A stretch of 64,000 nt of DNA from positions 5,766,001 through 5,830,000 of the forward strand of contig NZ_CP117866.1 in NCBI RefSeq assembly GCF_028736035.1. The letters run 5' to 3'. Below, piece by piece: positions 23,340 to 32,507 of the stretch. The notes under the pieces are model-generated. The model made no database searches, had not been told where the DNA came from, and saw only the letters and a program-made list of their open reading frames with translations. The DNA is from Streptomyces sp. T12 (GTDB lineage Bacteria; Actinomycetota; Actinomycetes; Streptomycetales; Streptomycetaceae). The number at the start of each line of letters is the position of its first letter. Position 1 is the first letter of the stretch. Made by a program: the position numbers and the translations under genes.

Positions 23340-24549
23340 GGTGGTCCTTCGCTGTGCGCTGCAGCCGTAACGGCTGCTGGTGGCGGCTTCAGGTAGGCCC
23401 ATGGCAGTCGGAAAAGCGCAGGGCCTTGCTCCGGGCGGGAACCTAGCAACCCTCTGACTAGCCCGTTTCCAGGCGGAATTGATTCCGGCTCACATCGGGG
23501 TGCTCCAGCTGCCATACTTGGCCGACACCCCACCTCGTCATGGGATACGTCTATGCTGTGGCATATGACAGAGGGATATCCCTGTCGACTGGAAGGTTGT
23601 ACCGGGCGGTCGACGCGAAACGGAAGAATCGTGCGCATCGGCTTGGCTGGAAGTCGGCGGTGTCATGGCCGGGGTCCGCTAAGGCGTGTCCGCCGAGGCG
23701 CTCCATGCCACGCTCAGTCGAAAATCAGGGTGGCCCAGGGCTGTGCAGCCACCACGTCTCCGTGGTGGGCGCATGTGCCTTGTCGGCCGATGGAGGTCGA
23801 CGGCCAGCTGTCACTGCAGTGAGCGGCTGAGGGCATGTCCGCCGGCTGGCTTCCGTAGGCGCCTGTTCTACGCGAGAAGCCTCGGCGATGAAGTCGTCGT
23901 CGAAGCACTCCCGGTATTCGGGGGCGACTCGTGCGGCCTGTCCGACGAGGTCGCCCTTCTCGGAGTACGCCGTAGATCGGTCCAACTCGGTGGCGGGCGT
24001 GGCGCTGAGGTCTCCGAGATCATCGGGGACGGGCTTCCCGCGCTGCGGGATGCTCGGGTCTCCGACGAGGGCCCGAGGAACGCGCACTGCGCGAGCCTGG
24101 TCGCTCAGCGCGAGGGCCTCTGTCCGGTTGGACCGGCACGTGGCCTCGTCCTGGTCTTCCTGTCAGGTGTTCCAGGCGCACGAATCCAAGCCGGTCAATA
24201 GAGGCCAGGGCGCAAGCGCAAGGCCGGCGCGGACCGTCCGTTGCTTCCGCCCGCGGTCTTCGAGAGCGGCCGTACCTGGTGGACATGGCGCGCATTGTGA
24301 GGCACCGGCTCAGGCCCCGGACCGAACGCGGCCAAAGCTAGGGATGTTCACCGCTCATCAAGTCGCCCTTTGCGCGTGCGACTTGGCCGCCGTTTGCTCA
24401 ACGTGTGACTCAGATCACCGAAAATGGATCTCGCTATTTGAGACGCGGCGGCACCATAGGCCCTGAATTCGAACCTGGAGGTCCCGGAATGGGCGTTTCA
24501 CCTCGACTTAGGGCGCGCAGAGGGCACGCCGCCCTAAAATTGGTCTATG
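23340..24549. other. Decayed or non-coding right end of the element
   Basis: Over 1.2 kb no reading frame has both a family match and a ribosome-binding site. A minus-strand frame of about 140 codons (23725-24150, including YSEKGDLVGQAARVAPEYRE and CFDDDFIAEASRVEQ) has protein-like composition but begins after a stop and may be the tail of a broken gene. The last 200 bp before the att site are less GC-rich. Confidence 0.4.
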
Positions 24550-24635
24550 CAACAAACAAACCCCAGGCCACTGACCTGGGGTTTCATCATGGAGCGGGTG
24601 ACGAGAATCGAACTCGCGCTCTCAGCTTGGGAAGC
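24550..24635. repeat. Right attachment-site copy
   Basis: Exact repeat of 3943-4028. It contains the tRNA-Gly 3' half, the encoded CCA and, at 24558-24584, the terminator hairpin AAACCCCAGG/CCTGGGGTTT. Because this copy is fused to the 5' half of the tRNA, it restores a functional gene after integration. Confidence 0.9.
24558..24584 (-). terminator. tRNA-Gly terminator
   Basis: A 10-bp perfect stem (AAACCCCAGG/CCTGGGGTTT) with a 7-nt loop ends 5 bp beyond the tRNA CCA on the minus strand and is followed by A/T-rich sequence. The same hairpin lies in the left att copy. Confidence 0.8.
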
Positions 24636-24663
24636 TGATGTTCTACCATTAAACTACACCCGC
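24590..24663 (-). tRNA. tRNA-Gly (anticodon CCC), integration target
   Basis: The minus strand folds as a 74-nt tRNA including encoded CCA. The acceptor stem is GCGGGTG/CACCCGC, the D-arm carries TTTAATGGTAGAAC, the anticodon arm is TCAGC-TTCCCAA-GCTGA with CCC as anticodon, and the T-arm contains GTTCGATTC. It decodes GGG. The 3' part from the anticodon stem onward is shared with the left att copy, so the element recombined within the anticodon-to-3' segment. Confidence 0.95.
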
Positions 24664-24950
24664 GTAAGACGCCCGCCCCGTGATCATCCGGAGGCGGTGT
24701 CCGATCGCCTGGTCACTGTACCCCATCACCGGCCCCCGGCGCTGACGCCGTGGGGCCTGAGTGCGTTTCAGGGGGGCGGGATGTGGCTGCGGGGGAACGG
24801 AGTTGGGGCGTACGGTGGAGGGGTGGGAGAGGGTCTCGGCGGGGGCGGAGTGCCGCCTGGAGGGCCGTCCCTTTGATCCCGTAATGTGGCCTCTCGTCGT
24901 CAGGCAGGTAGCAGCCGACGCGGCTCTTGGGGAAGGGACTCTAGGACTTG

Positions 24951-25109
24951 ATGGAGCGCACCGTCGTCCGTTGTGCCGATGGGCACGTGTTCAGCACCAC
25001 TTCGTTCCCGATGCAGCAGGCCGAGCGACTCGGCCCGGGCCGGCTCCTCCGGTGTCCCCGGTGTGCTCGGCTCCGCAGTGTGGTGCCGGTGACGCTGGAG
25101 AAGCGGTAA
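24951..25109 (+). CDS. 52-aa zinc-ribbon-like small protein
   Basis: The frame reads [52 protein letters not shown]. The C-x-D-G-H and C-P-x-C pairs suggest a single zinc ribbon. I recognise it as a short conserved Streptomyces protein found next to dcd. No function is known. The preceding 287 bp after the tRNA contain nothing I can name. Confidence 0.65.
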   Translation: MERTVVRCADGHVFSTTSFPMQQAERLGPGRLLRCPRCARLRSVVPVTLEKR

Positions 25110-25224
25110 CGGTAACGGGAGCGGCAGCGGGAGCAGGTGCCGCAGCAGTAACAGCAGGTGCAGTGCCGGGCGCGCGGGCGGTCACGATTGTGGCCGTTCC
25201 GCGCGCCTTGCGTATCCTCGGGGC

Positions 25225-25800
25225 GTGCTTCTCTCAGACAAGGACATCCGGGCCGAGATCGACGCCGGGCGGGTACGGATCGATCCCTACGACGAATCCA
25301 TGGTGCAGCCGTCGAGCGTCGATGTGCGGCTGGACCGCTACTTCCGGGTGTTCGAGAACCACCGGTACCCGCACATCGACCCCTCCGTCGAGCAGGCTGA
25401 CCTGACCCGGCTCGTGGAGCCCGAGGGCGACGAGCCGTTCATCCTGCACCCCGGGGAGTTCGTTCTGGCCTCTACGTACGAGGTCATCACGCTCCCCGAT
25501 GATCTTGCCTCCCGGCTGGAGGGGAAGTCCTCGCTCGGGCGGCTCGGGCTGGTCACCCACTCCACCGCCGGGTTCATCGACCCGGGGTTCAGTGGCCATG
25601 TCACCCTCGAGCTCTCCAACCTCGCCACCCTGCCGATCAAGCTCTGGCCCGGCATGAAGATCGGCCAGCTGTGCATGTTCCGGCTCAGCTCGCCCGCCGA
25701 GTTCCCGTACGGGAGCGAGCGGTACGGGTCCCGGTACCAGGGGCAGCGCGGGCCGACCGCCTCCCGGTCCTTCAAGAACTTCCATCGGACTCAGGTGTGA
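25225..25800 (+). CDS. dcd: dCTP deaminase
   Basis: The 191-aa cytosolic enzyme converts dCTP to dUTP for thymidylate synthesis. It has the Dcd/dUTPase fold: [20 protein letters not shown], then [31 protein letters not shown], the active-site signature [34 protein letters not shown] and the C-terminal [15 protein letters not shown], which closes over the triphosphate. Full length for the family. GTG start at 25225; no overlap with upstream genes. Confidence 0.95.
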   Translation: MLLSDKDIRAEIDAGRVRIDPYDESMVQPSSVDVRLDRYFRVFENHRYPHIDPSVEQADLTRLVEPEGDEPFILHPGEFVLASTYEVITLPDDLASRLEGKSSLGRLGLVTHSTAGFIDPGFSGHVTLELSNLATLPIKLWPGMKIGQLCMFRLSSPAEFPYGSERYGSRYQGQRGPTASRSFKNFHRTQV

Positions 25801-25820
25801 GCGGCGGTAGGAGTGGCGGG

Positions 25821-26363
25821 ATGAGCAGCGAGATGAGCAGCGGTACGAGCGATGCCGTGGGTGTGCGGGAGAATCTGACCTACGAGCGGTTCGGTGTCGC
25901 CGTCCGCGAGCTCGCGCAGACCATCGCCGACGACGGGTACGAGCCGGACATCGTGCTCAGCATCGCCCGCGGTGGCGTGTTCGTCGCCGGCGGTCTCGCC
26001 TACGCCCTCGACTGCAAGAACCTCCACCTCGTGAACGTGGAGTTCTATACGGGCGTGGGGACCACCCTCGACATGCCCGTCATGCTCGCTCCCGTCCCCA
26101 ACGCGATCGACTTCACCGACAAGAAGGTCCTGATCGCCGACGACGTCGCCGACACCGGCAAGACGCTGAAGCTCGTGCACGACTTCTGCCTCGACCATGT
26201 CGCCGAGGTGCGGTCCGCCGTGATCTATGAGAAGTCCCACTCCCTCGTGAAGTGCGAGTACGTGTGGAAGCGCACCGATGAGTGGATCAACTTCCCGTGG
26301 AGTGTGCTGCCTCCCGTGCAGAAGCCGGGAGAGGCGCTCAGGGAGAACAAGGAAGCCATCTGA
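25821..26363 (+). CDS. Phosphoribosyltransferase
   Basis: The 180-aa type I PRTase has the PRPP-binding loop VLIADDVADTGKTLK and the upstream DIVLSIARGGVFVAGGLAYA, as in xanthine/hypoxanthine PRTases. LHLVNVEFYTGVGTTLDMPV forms the flexible hood. The ATG at 25821 (MSSEMSSGTS) has GGAG upstream. It lies 20 bp after dcd, so both belong to nucleotide metabolism and are probably co-transcribed. Base specificity cannot be read from the sequence. Confidence 0.85.
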   Translation: MSSEMSSGTSDAVGVRENLTYERFGVAVRELAQTIADDGYEPDIVLSIARGGVFVAGGLAYALDCKNLHLVNVEFYTGVGTTLDMPVMLAPVPNAIDFTDKKVLIADDVADTGKTLKLVHDFCLDHVAEVRSAVIYEKSHSLVKCEYVWKRTDEWINFPWSVLPPVQKPGEALRENKEAI

Positions 26364-26389
26364 CCCTCTGACCCGCGCCCGGGGCATGG

Positions 26390-27535
26390 TCAGTGGTGCC
26401 GGCGGGCGTTGAGGCGGGCGGCCTCGCGGGTCAGGTGGTTGCGTTCGGCGAGGTTGGGGGCCTTGTGGGCCGCCTCGGTGTACAGACGTGCCGCCGTCGT
26501 CAGGTCGCCGTCGCGCTCGTGCAGGTACGCCGCCACTGCCGCGTGGCGGGGCAGTGAGGCGTCCAGCTCCGCGAGTGCCGCAAGGCCGGCGCGGGGTCCG
26601 TCGGCCTCGCCGACGGCTACCGCGCGGTTGAGCCGGACGACCGGGCTGTCCGTCAGGCGCGTGAGCTCGTCGTACCACTCGACGATCTGCACCCAGTCGG
26701 TCTCCTCGGCGGCGGGCGCGTCGGCGTGGAGGGCCGCTATGGCGGCCTGGGCCTGGAACTCGCCCAGCCGGTCCCGGGCCAGGGCCGACTGGAGGATCTC
26801 GATGCCCTCGGCGATCAACTTCGTGTCCCAGCGGCCGCGGTCCTGCTCGGCCAGCGGCACCAGGCTGCCGTCGGGCGCGGTCCGGGCCGCGCGCCGGGCG
26901 TGGTGGAGCAGCATGAGGGCGAGCAGCCCCGCCACCTCGGGGTGGTCGATCGCGGCCGCGAGCTGCCGGGTGAGCCGGATGGCCTCGGCGGCGAGGTCGA
27001 CGTCACCGGAGTAGCCCTCGTTGAAGACCAGGTAGAGGACGCGCAGCACGGTGGCGACGTCGCCGGGCCGGTCGAACCGTACGCCGGAGACGGTGCGCTT
27101 GGCCCGGCTGATGCGTTGCGCCATGGTCGCCTCGGGCACCAGGTAGGCCTGGGCGATCTGGCGGGTGGTGAGTCCGCCGACGGCACGCAGGGTGAGCGCG
27201 ACGGCGGACGACGGCGTCAGCGACGGGTGGGCGCACAGGAAGTAGAGCTGGAGTGTGTCGTCGACGGCGGGTGCGGGTCCGGGCGCAGGTTCCTCGTCGA
27301 CGAGGTCCTCGCGCCGTCGGCGGGCGGTGTCCGCCCGGGCCTGGTCGAGGAACTTGCGCCAGGCCACGGTGACCAGCCAGCCCTTCGGGTCGCGCGGCGG
27401 GTCGGCCGGCCAGACGCGGACCGCCTCGACCAGCGCGTCCTGCACGGCGTCCTCGGCCGCCGCGAAGTCGGCTCCGCGGCGGACGAGGATGGCGAGCACG
27501 CTGGGCGTGAGGCTCCGGAGCAGGACCTCGTTCAT
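26390..27535 (-). CDS. ECF42-type RNA polymerase sigma factor with TPR-like domain
   Basis: The 381-aa protein starts with ECF sigma regions 2 (FAAAEDAVQDALVEAVRVWP, DPKGWLVTVAWRKFLDQARA) and 4 (SAVALTLRAVGGLTTRQIAQ, AYLVPEATMAQRISRAK), without an obvious anti-sigma gene. From about residue 170 a long helical DUF6596/TPR-type extension follows. This is the ECF42 layout, in which the extension modulates activity. It lies 8 bp after a DGPF-domain gene, the conserved partner of this group. Confidence 0.9.
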   Translation of the reverse strand: MNEVLLRSLTPSVLAILVRRGADFAAAEDAVQDALVEAVRVWPADPPRDPKGWLVTVAWRKFLDQARADTARRRREDLVDEEPAPGPAPAVDDTLQLYFLCAHPSLTPSSAVALTLRAVGGLTTRQIAQAYLVPEATMAQRISRAKRTVSGVRFDRPGDVATVLRVLYLVFNEGYSGDVDLAAEAIRLTRQLAAAIDHPEVAGLLALMLLHHARRAARTAPDGSLVPLAEQDRGRWDTKLIAEGIEILQSALARDRLGEFQAQAAIAALHADAPAAEETDWVQIVEWYDELTRLTDSPVVRLNRAVAVGEADGPRAGLAALAELDASLPRHAAVAAYLHERDGDLTTAARLYTEAAHKAPNLAERNHLTREAARLNARRHH

Positions 27536-27543
27536 CGCAGAGG

Positions 27544-27951
27544 TCACTCCGTGATGGTGGGCGACACGCCGTAGAACGGGCGCAGCTCGAGCCACTCGTG
27601 GATCGGCTTCCCGCCCGCCCCGGGGGCGGCCGACAGCTCCCCGGCCAGTTCGACCGCGCGCTCGTAGCTGTCGACGTCGATCACCATCCAGCCGGCGATG
27701 AGGTCCTTGGTCTCGGCGAACGGGCCGTCGGTGACCGGCGGGCGCCCCTCACCGTCGTACCGGACCCACGTCCCCTCGGGAGCGAGCGCCTGACCGTCGA
27801 CGAACTCGCCGGTCTTCTCGAGCCGGGCCGCGAAGTCGTTCATGTACTGCATGTGCGCCGAGATCTCCTCGGGCGTCCACTGGTCCATCGGCACGTTGTT
27901 CACCGGAGCCGGAGCGCCGCGGTAGTGCTTCAGCAGCAGGTACTTGGCCAT
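27544..27951 (-). CDS. DGPF/YCII-domain protein, partner of the ECF sigma factor
   Basis: The 135-aa protein begins MAKYLLLKHYRG and carries the DGPF motif in VTDGPFAETKDLIAGWMVID, defining the YCII-related DGPF family. Such proteins form ferredoxin-like dimers; their role is unknown, but they are the diagnostic neighbours and targets of ECF42 sigma factors. First gene of the two-gene operon; the ATG at 27951 follows GGAGAACCCCG. Confidence 0.9.
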   Translation of the reverse strand: MAKYLLLKHYRGAPAPVNNVPMDQWTPEEISAHMQYMNDFAARLEKTGEFVDGQALAPEGTWVRYDGEGRPPVTDGPFAETKDLIAGWMVIDVDSYERAVELAGELSAAPGAGGKPIHEWLELRPFYGVSPTITE

Positions 27952-28054
27952 CGGGGTTCTCCTCGGTCTGGTGCGACCCATTGTGGTCGCGTTCACCCCG
28001 GGGACGGAGCCAGGTGCGGGTTCTCGACATCGTCGTCCAAGATTTTTTGAAACG

Positions 28055-28086
28055 AAGGGCCCCCGGCGCGGACGCCGGGGGCCCTT
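28055..28086 (-). terminator. Strong hairpin terminator after Yip1 gene
   Basis: A 14-bp stem (AAGGGCCCCCGGCG and complement) with a 4-nt loop lies 39 bp beyond the Yip1-type gene on the minus strand, followed by T-rich sequence (minus-strand TTCGTTTCAAAAAA). Confidence 0.8.
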
Positions 28087-28124
28087 ACGTATGTCGATGG
28101 GATCTGGAACGTACCCGGTGGGCT

Positions 28125-29069
28125 CTAGAACGTGCCCAGCTTCACGATCGACAGCAGCGCGACCAGCTGGATCGCGCTCGCGCCCAGCGCCTTCGGCCAG
28201 GGCAGGTCGTGGGACTTGGAGACCATCAGGGTGAGCAGGGTGCCCGCCGCCACCCACGTCGCCCAGCCCAGGGCCTGGACGAACGTCGCGTCGCCGCCGG
28301 CGAACATCGCGAAGACCAGGCGGGGCGCGTCGGTCAGGGACATGATCAGCATGGACAGGCCGACCGTGGGCTGCCAGGCCCCGTCGCCGCCCAGCTGGCG
28401 GGCCAGGGTGTGGGTGACCACGCCCAGGACGAAGGACGACAGGACCATCGCCACGGCCGTCGTCAGGACGATCGGGACCGCGTTCGACAGGGTCGCGTTG
28501 ATCGCGTCGTTCCGCGCGCCGTCGAAGCCGAAGACCGCCAGCAGGCCGTACAGGAAGGTCACGACGAGGGCGGGGCCCCACATCGTGTAGTCCCGCATCT
28601 GGAGGAAGGTCTGGCCGGGGGAGAGGACGATGCCCCGCAGCAGGGCCTTCCAGTGCAGTCGGGGGCCGACCGGGCCGGCCGGGGCCGCGCCCGCCTGGTA
28701 GGTCTCGCCCTGGGTGTAGGGGTCCTCGCCGACCGAGAAGGCCTGGGTGTGGCCCGGGTTGTTCGCCGCGTACGGGTCCGGGGCGCCGCCCTGGCCGTGC
28801 GGGTAGCCGCCGTCGCCGAAGTACTCCGGCTCGCCGTGACCACCCTGACCACCGTGGCCGCCGGCGCCGTAACCGCCGTGGCCTGCGCCGCCGTTCGCCT
28901 GCGGCCAACCGCCTGCGCCGCCGCCCGAGCCGCCGTACGGCTGCTGCGGCGGCGGGGGATAGCCGTACGACGGTCCCTGGGGCGCCTGCTGCCCGTACGG
29001 AGGTTGTTGGGGGCGCGTTTGCGGGGTGCCGTTGTTCCGGCTGCCCCGTCCGATCCTGAATCCAGCCAC
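28125..29069 (-). CDS. Yip1-family integral membrane protein
   Basis: The 314-aa protein has an N-terminal 150-residue Gly/Pro/Tyr/Gln-rich disordered cytoplasmic part (PYGQQAPQGPSYGYPPPPQQ). A Yip1 domain with about five membrane spans follows, starting at LLRGIVLSPGQTFLQMRDY and including ALVVTFLYGLLAVFGF, AVPIVLTTAVAMVLSSFVLG, TVGLSMLIMSLTDAPRLVFA and IQLVALLSIVKL. Function in Streptomyces is unknown. I use the GTG at 29069 (VAGFRIGRGSRNN) because related proteins begin there; a longer frame to 29150 is open. Confidence 0.8.
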   Translation of the reverse strand: MAGFRIGRGSRNNGTPQTRPQQPPYGQQAPQGPSYGYPPPPQQPYGGSGGGAGGWPQANGGAGHGGYGAGGHGGQGGHGEPEYFGDGGYPHGQGGAPDPYAANNPGHTQAFSVGEDPYTQGETYQAGAAPAGPVGPRLHWKALLRGIVLSPGQTFLQMRDYTMWGPALVVTFLYGLLAVFGFDGARNDAINATLSNAVPIVLTTAVAMVLSSFVLGVVTHTLARQLGGDGAWQPTVGLSMLIMSLTDAPRLVFAMFAGGDATFVQALGWATWVAAGTLLTLMVSKSHDLPWPKALGASAIQLVALLSIVKLGTF

Positions 29070-29241
29070 GTCTTCGAACGTACCTGGTCCCGGAGAATCG
29101 CGTGCCGGGCCCTCCGGTTCGGGCCCGGCTTTGCGGCCGAGCTGTGACATCCCCTAAGGGAAGCCGGGGGACAGCTCAGGGAACGGTCAGGGAGCGGTCG
29201 GGGAGCGGTCGGGGAAACGCCGCCAGGGCTGAATGCGCGGG

Positions 29242-30678
29242 TCAGCCCGCCAGTACGTCGCCGAAGTACGCGTCGCCCGCCGGGCCGCCCACCGTGGCGG
29301 CGCCGAAGGTCCTGGCGCCGGTGGCGGTGATACCGGAGGTGCTGGACTTGAAGAGCCAGACGGCGCCGTCACCGGTGTTCTCGTTCACCGCGCTCGCGAC
29401 GAGCTCCGCGCGGCCGTTGCCGTCGATGTCCGTGAGGTGGACCGCGCTGCCGAAGTTGTCCAGCCGCTCGGCCGTACCGGGGACACCCGAGCTGTCCTGG
29501 CTGAAGACCTTGGCGCCGCTGCCCGTCAGACCGGACGCCGAACCGCGCAGGACCGCGAACGAGCCCGCCTTGTAGACCGAGCCGACGGCCTCGTTCTCGA
29601 TGCCGACCGCGATGTCCGCGTACCCGTCGCCGTTGGTGTCGCCCGCCGCGAGGCTCCAGCCGAAGCCGTCGCCCTTCTCGGCGGCGCCCGGGACGCCCGT
29701 CGTGTCCTGGGTGATCTTGACCGGGGTGCGGGTGGACAGGCCCGTGTCGGCGCCGTACGTCACCGTGACCGCGCCGCCGAGGCCGCCGTCGGGCTCGGCC
29801 GGCGACTTCTCCATGAAGTTGCCGGTGACGATGTCGCCGTAGCCGTCCTTGTTCACGTCGGCGATCACCGCGTCGTAGCCGCCCGCGAGCTCGCCGCGCA
29901 GCTGCAGACCGTCCGCCCCGCCGATGAAGAGGGCGCTGCGGGTGCGGTAGTAGCCGGAGTCGGTGTCCTCCTGGCCCATGATGAGGAGGTCGGTGGCGCC
30001 GTCGCCGTTGACCCTGCCCGCGACGATCTTGTCGACGCCCATGCCCGCCTCGGCGGACGCACCGATGGACTCGGCGTAACTGGCCGCGCCGGTACGGGAG
30101 ATGGGGCCGTGGAAGATGTTCAGGTCCGGGTAGGCGATGTTCGCGGCCGCCAGGTCGGTGTCCCCGTCGCCGTCGAAGTCGCCGGTGGCGATGGACCAGC
30201 CGAGCTCGTTGCGGTTCTCGGGGAGGGGCGAGGAGATGTCTGTGGCGGTCTTCAGGCCGGTGGAGCCGCCCCAGATCACCGTCAGCACTCCGGAGTCGCC
30301 GGTCGAGCCGATCCGCTCGGCGTGCACGCCCACGATCAGGTCGGTGTAGCCGTCGGCGTCCAGGTCGCCGGTGGTCAGACGGTCGCCGAAGTAGTCGTAC
30401 GACTCCGGGACGCCCGGGATGCCGTCGGTGGCCTGGCTGATGATCTGCCGCTTGCCGGTGTCGAGGCCGCTCGCGGTGCCGTAGACGACGGCGACGTAAC
30501 CGGCGCCCGTCTTGCCGCCGACCTTGGCGATGGGGGCGGCGATGGCGACATCGCGGTAGCCGTCGCCGTTGAAGTCGCCGGACAGGCCCGAGGGGGCGGC
30601 GGAGGCGGAGGCGGCCGGGAGGGCGGTGAGCAGGCCGGTGGTGAGGGCGGCGGCGAGGAGGAGGGGGCGCTTGCGCAA
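29242..30678 (-). CDS. Secreted FG-GAP (integrin-alpha-like) repeat protein
   Basis: The 478-aa protein has a Sec signal peptide (MRKRPLLLAAALTTGLLTAL to ASA) and about seven FG-GAP repeats with calcium-binding D-x-N/D-G-D loops such as DFNGDGYRDVAIAAP, DLDADGYTDLIVGV and DTNGDGYADIAVGI. It should fold into an extracellular beta-propeller that binds Ca2+ and perhaps polysaccharide or protein ligands. It follows a paralogue of the same type by 132 bp on the same strand, indicating tandem duplication. Confidence 0.85.
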   Translation of the reverse strand: MRKRPLLLAAALTTGLLTALPAASASAAPSGLSGDFNGDGYRDVAIAAPIAKVGGKTGAGYVAVVYGTASGLDTGKRQIISQATDGIPGVPESYDYFGDRLTTGDLDADGYTDLIVGVHAERIGSTGDSGVLTVIWGGSTGLKTATDISSPLPENRNELGWSIATGDFDGDGDTDLAAANIAYPDLNIFHGPISRTGAASYAESIGASAEAGMGVDKIVAGRVNGDGATDLLIMGQEDTDSGYYRTRSALFIGGADGLQLRGELAGGYDAVIADVNKDGYGDIVTGNFMEKSPAEPDGGLGGAVTVTYGADTGLSTRTPVKITQDTTGVPGAAEKGDGFGWSLAAGDTNGDGYADIAVGIENEAVGSVYKAGSFAVLRGSASGLTGSGAKVFSQDSSGVPGTAERLDNFGSAVHLTDIDGNGRAELVASAVNENTGDGAVWLFKSSTSGITATGARTFGAATVGGPAGDAYFGDVLAG

Positions 30679-30742
30679 GGTGGTGCTCCTGGGAAGGGGG
30701 GCGGCGGACTGGGGCCGGGCCCGTGGGGACGAACGGGCCCGG

Positions 30743-30795
30743 CCGGTCGAGCTGTACGACCGGCCGTACGACCGAGCCGTACGACCGAGCAGTAC
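30743..30795. repeat. GTACGACCG repeats between FG-GAP genes
   Basis: GTACGACCG occurs three times in close succession, with a fourth partial copy, in the spacer between the two FG-GAP genes. The arms can pair (CGGTCG...CGACCG), so it may act as a terminator or processing site. Confidence 0.4.
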
Positions 30796-30810
30796 GGCGT
30801 CTCGGTGCGC

Positions 30811-32298
30811 TCAGTCCGCGAAGTTGGCGCCGAAGTACGGCGTGCCCGTCGTCGAGACGCCCGAGGTGCTCGGGGCGATGGAACGGGAGCCGGTGGTGGT
30901 GATCTTCGAGCCGTCGGAGGGCAGGTAGGTGACCCCGCCGTTGCCGTCGTTCTCGGCGGAGCCCGCGATCAGGTCGGCCTTGCCGTCGCCGGTGACGTCG
31001 TCGAGCTTGAGGTCGATGCCGAACATGTCGTCGTCCTCGTCGTCGCCGGGGACGCCCGCGGTGCTCTGCGCGAAGGACTGCGCGCCGGCGGAGGTGTTCA
31101 GACCGCTCGCGCTGCCGTACAGGACGGTGACGGCGCCGGTGTTCGCGGCGCTGCCGATGTTCTCGCCGGCGACGCCGATGGCGAGGTCGAGGAAGCCGTC
31201 GCCGTTGATGTCGCCGAGGTCGAGCTCGTAGCCGAACCAGTCGTTGGTCTCCGAGGCGCCGGGGACGTTGCCGGTGTCCTGGGTGATGCCGGTGACCGAG
31301 CCGGGGCCGTTCACCGTGCCGTACGTCACCCAGACCTTGCCGCCCTTGGCGGAGTCCGGGATGGAGGTGCCGTCGCTGGTGGTGGCGTTCCACTGGGCGC
31401 CGCTGACGATGTCGCCGAAGCCGTCGCCGTTGATGTCGCCGATCGCGGTGATCACACCGGGCTTGATGGTCTGGATGTTGGCCATGGCCAGGCCGCTGGA
31501 GGCGCCGGGGATGTAGTAGTTCTGGTTCCAGCCGTAGTCGGTCTGGTACTCGTAGCCGTCGACGACCAGGTCGGTGCGGCCGTCGCCGTTGACGTCACCG
31601 GCGCTCAGGTTCAGCGGGCCGTTCGCGTCCGAGCCCATGATCGGGGGCTTGATGGTGTAGCGGCCGCCCGCGACGCCGGAGGAGTTGAAGCCGCCCTTGA
31701 AGACGTAGAGGGTGGCGTTGTTGCTGCCGACGGCCAGGTCGGCCTTGCCGTCGCCGTCGAAGTCGCCGGCCGCGAGGTTCTTGCCCCAGCGGTCGTGCGA
31801 GGAGGGGGCCGGGTCGGCGATCGTGACGCCCTTGCCGGTGATGCCGGAGGCGGAGCCCCACAGGATGGCCAGGCCACCGCCGTCGACGTCGCTGCCGACG
31901 TCCTCGCCCGCCGCGCCCACGGCGATGTCGTCGTAGCCGTCGCCGTTGAAGTCGGCGTAGGCGGTGTCGTAGCCGAAGTGGTCCCCGGCTTCGGCGGTAC
32001 CGGGCGATCCGGTGGTGTTCTGGCTGATCGTGTGGCGCTTGGCGGACGAGACGCCGGTCGCGGTGCCGTAGAGGACGACGAGCTGGCCGGCCTCCTTCTT
32101 GCCGCTCACATAGGCGCCGTCGGCGGAGAAGGCCACGTCGCCGATGCCGTCGCCGTTGAAGTCGGCGTGCGGGACGGTGGTGGAGTCGGCGGCGGTCGCC
32201 GTGGACGCCGCGAACGAGAGCAGACCGCCGGTGAGCGCGGCCGCGGTGGCCGTCGCGAGGGCGAGTCGTGCGGTGCGGCGCGGGTGGTGCTTGTGCAT
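30811..32298 (-). CDS. Secreted FG-GAP repeat protein, paralogue
   Basis: The 495-aa protein has a twin-Arg-like charged start and hydrophobic signal (LALATATAAALTGGLLSFAA), then seven or so FG-GAP blades (DFNGDGIGDVAFSADG, DFNGDGYDDIAVGAAGEDVG, DFDGDGKADLAVGSNN, DINGDGFLDLAIGVAGENIG). Ca2+-binding loops are intact. It is related to the downstream 478-aa protein and to the lipoprotein at 42.5 kb. The spacer after it contains repeated GTACGACCG units. Confidence 0.85.
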   Translation of the reverse strand: MHKHHPRRTARLALATATAAALTGGLLSFAASTATAADSTTVPHADFNGDGIGDVAFSADGAYVSGKKEAGQLVVLYGTATGVSSAKRHTISQNTTGSPGTAEAGDHFGYDTAYADFNGDGYDDIAVGAAGEDVGSDVDGGGLAILWGSASGITGKGVTIADPAPSSHDRWGKNLAAGDFDGDGKADLAVGSNNATLYVFKGGFNSSGVAGGRYTIKPPIMGSDANGPLNLSAGDVNGDGRTDLVVDGYEYQTDYGWNQNYYIPGASSGLAMANIQTIKPGVITAIGDINGDGFGDIVSGAQWNATTSDGTSIPDSAKGGKVWVTYGTVNGPGSVTGITQDTGNVPGASETNDWFGYELDLGDINGDGFLDLAIGVAGENIGSAANTGAVTVLYGSASGLNTSAGAQSFAQSTAGVPGDDEDDDMFGIDLKLDDVTGDGKADLIAGSAENDGNGGVTYLPSDGSKITTTGSRSIAPSTSGVSTTGTPYFGANFAD

Positions 32299-32507
32299 GC
32301 GGGTTCTCCTGCTGCATGCGGGGATGCCTGGCGGGGCATCCGCAGTTCGGTGGGGTGCGGACCGTTTCGTGTTCGCCGGGAGTTGTCCTCGGGTTCACGT
32401 GGCGGTCGGCGATCAGGAGACCGGTGGTGGGGCTCAAGGGTTGTACGTGAGTTCGGTAAATCTTTGGGTTCGCTGGGGGCTGCTCGTCTGCGCATCTGCT
32501 CCTCTGC

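Larger units (their letters stand above)
3943..24635. mobile_element. Integrative mobilizable element in tRNA-Gly(CCC)
   Basis: The element is bounded by an exact 86-bp direct repeat (3943-4028 and 24550-24635) that carries the 3' half of tRNA-Gly and its terminator. It contains integrase (19242-20393), excisionase (19030-19242), relaxase and MobC (13790-16071), a replication module (16744-18151) with iterons, small regulators and cargo. There is no FtsK/TraB translocase or coupling protein, so transfer would need a helper. It differs from classical actinomycete AICEs (pSAM2/SLP1 type), which move double-stranded DNA by a TraB-like ATPase and have no relaxase. The intact tRNA at the right end places the chromosomal 5' side of the tRNA beyond 24635. 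Confidence 0.85.

Noticed and set aside
23540..24466. Several overlapping plus-strand frames near the right end of the element
   Set aside because: None has a ribosome-binding site, recognisable domain or sensible start. They overlap each other and a possibly decayed minus-strand frame.
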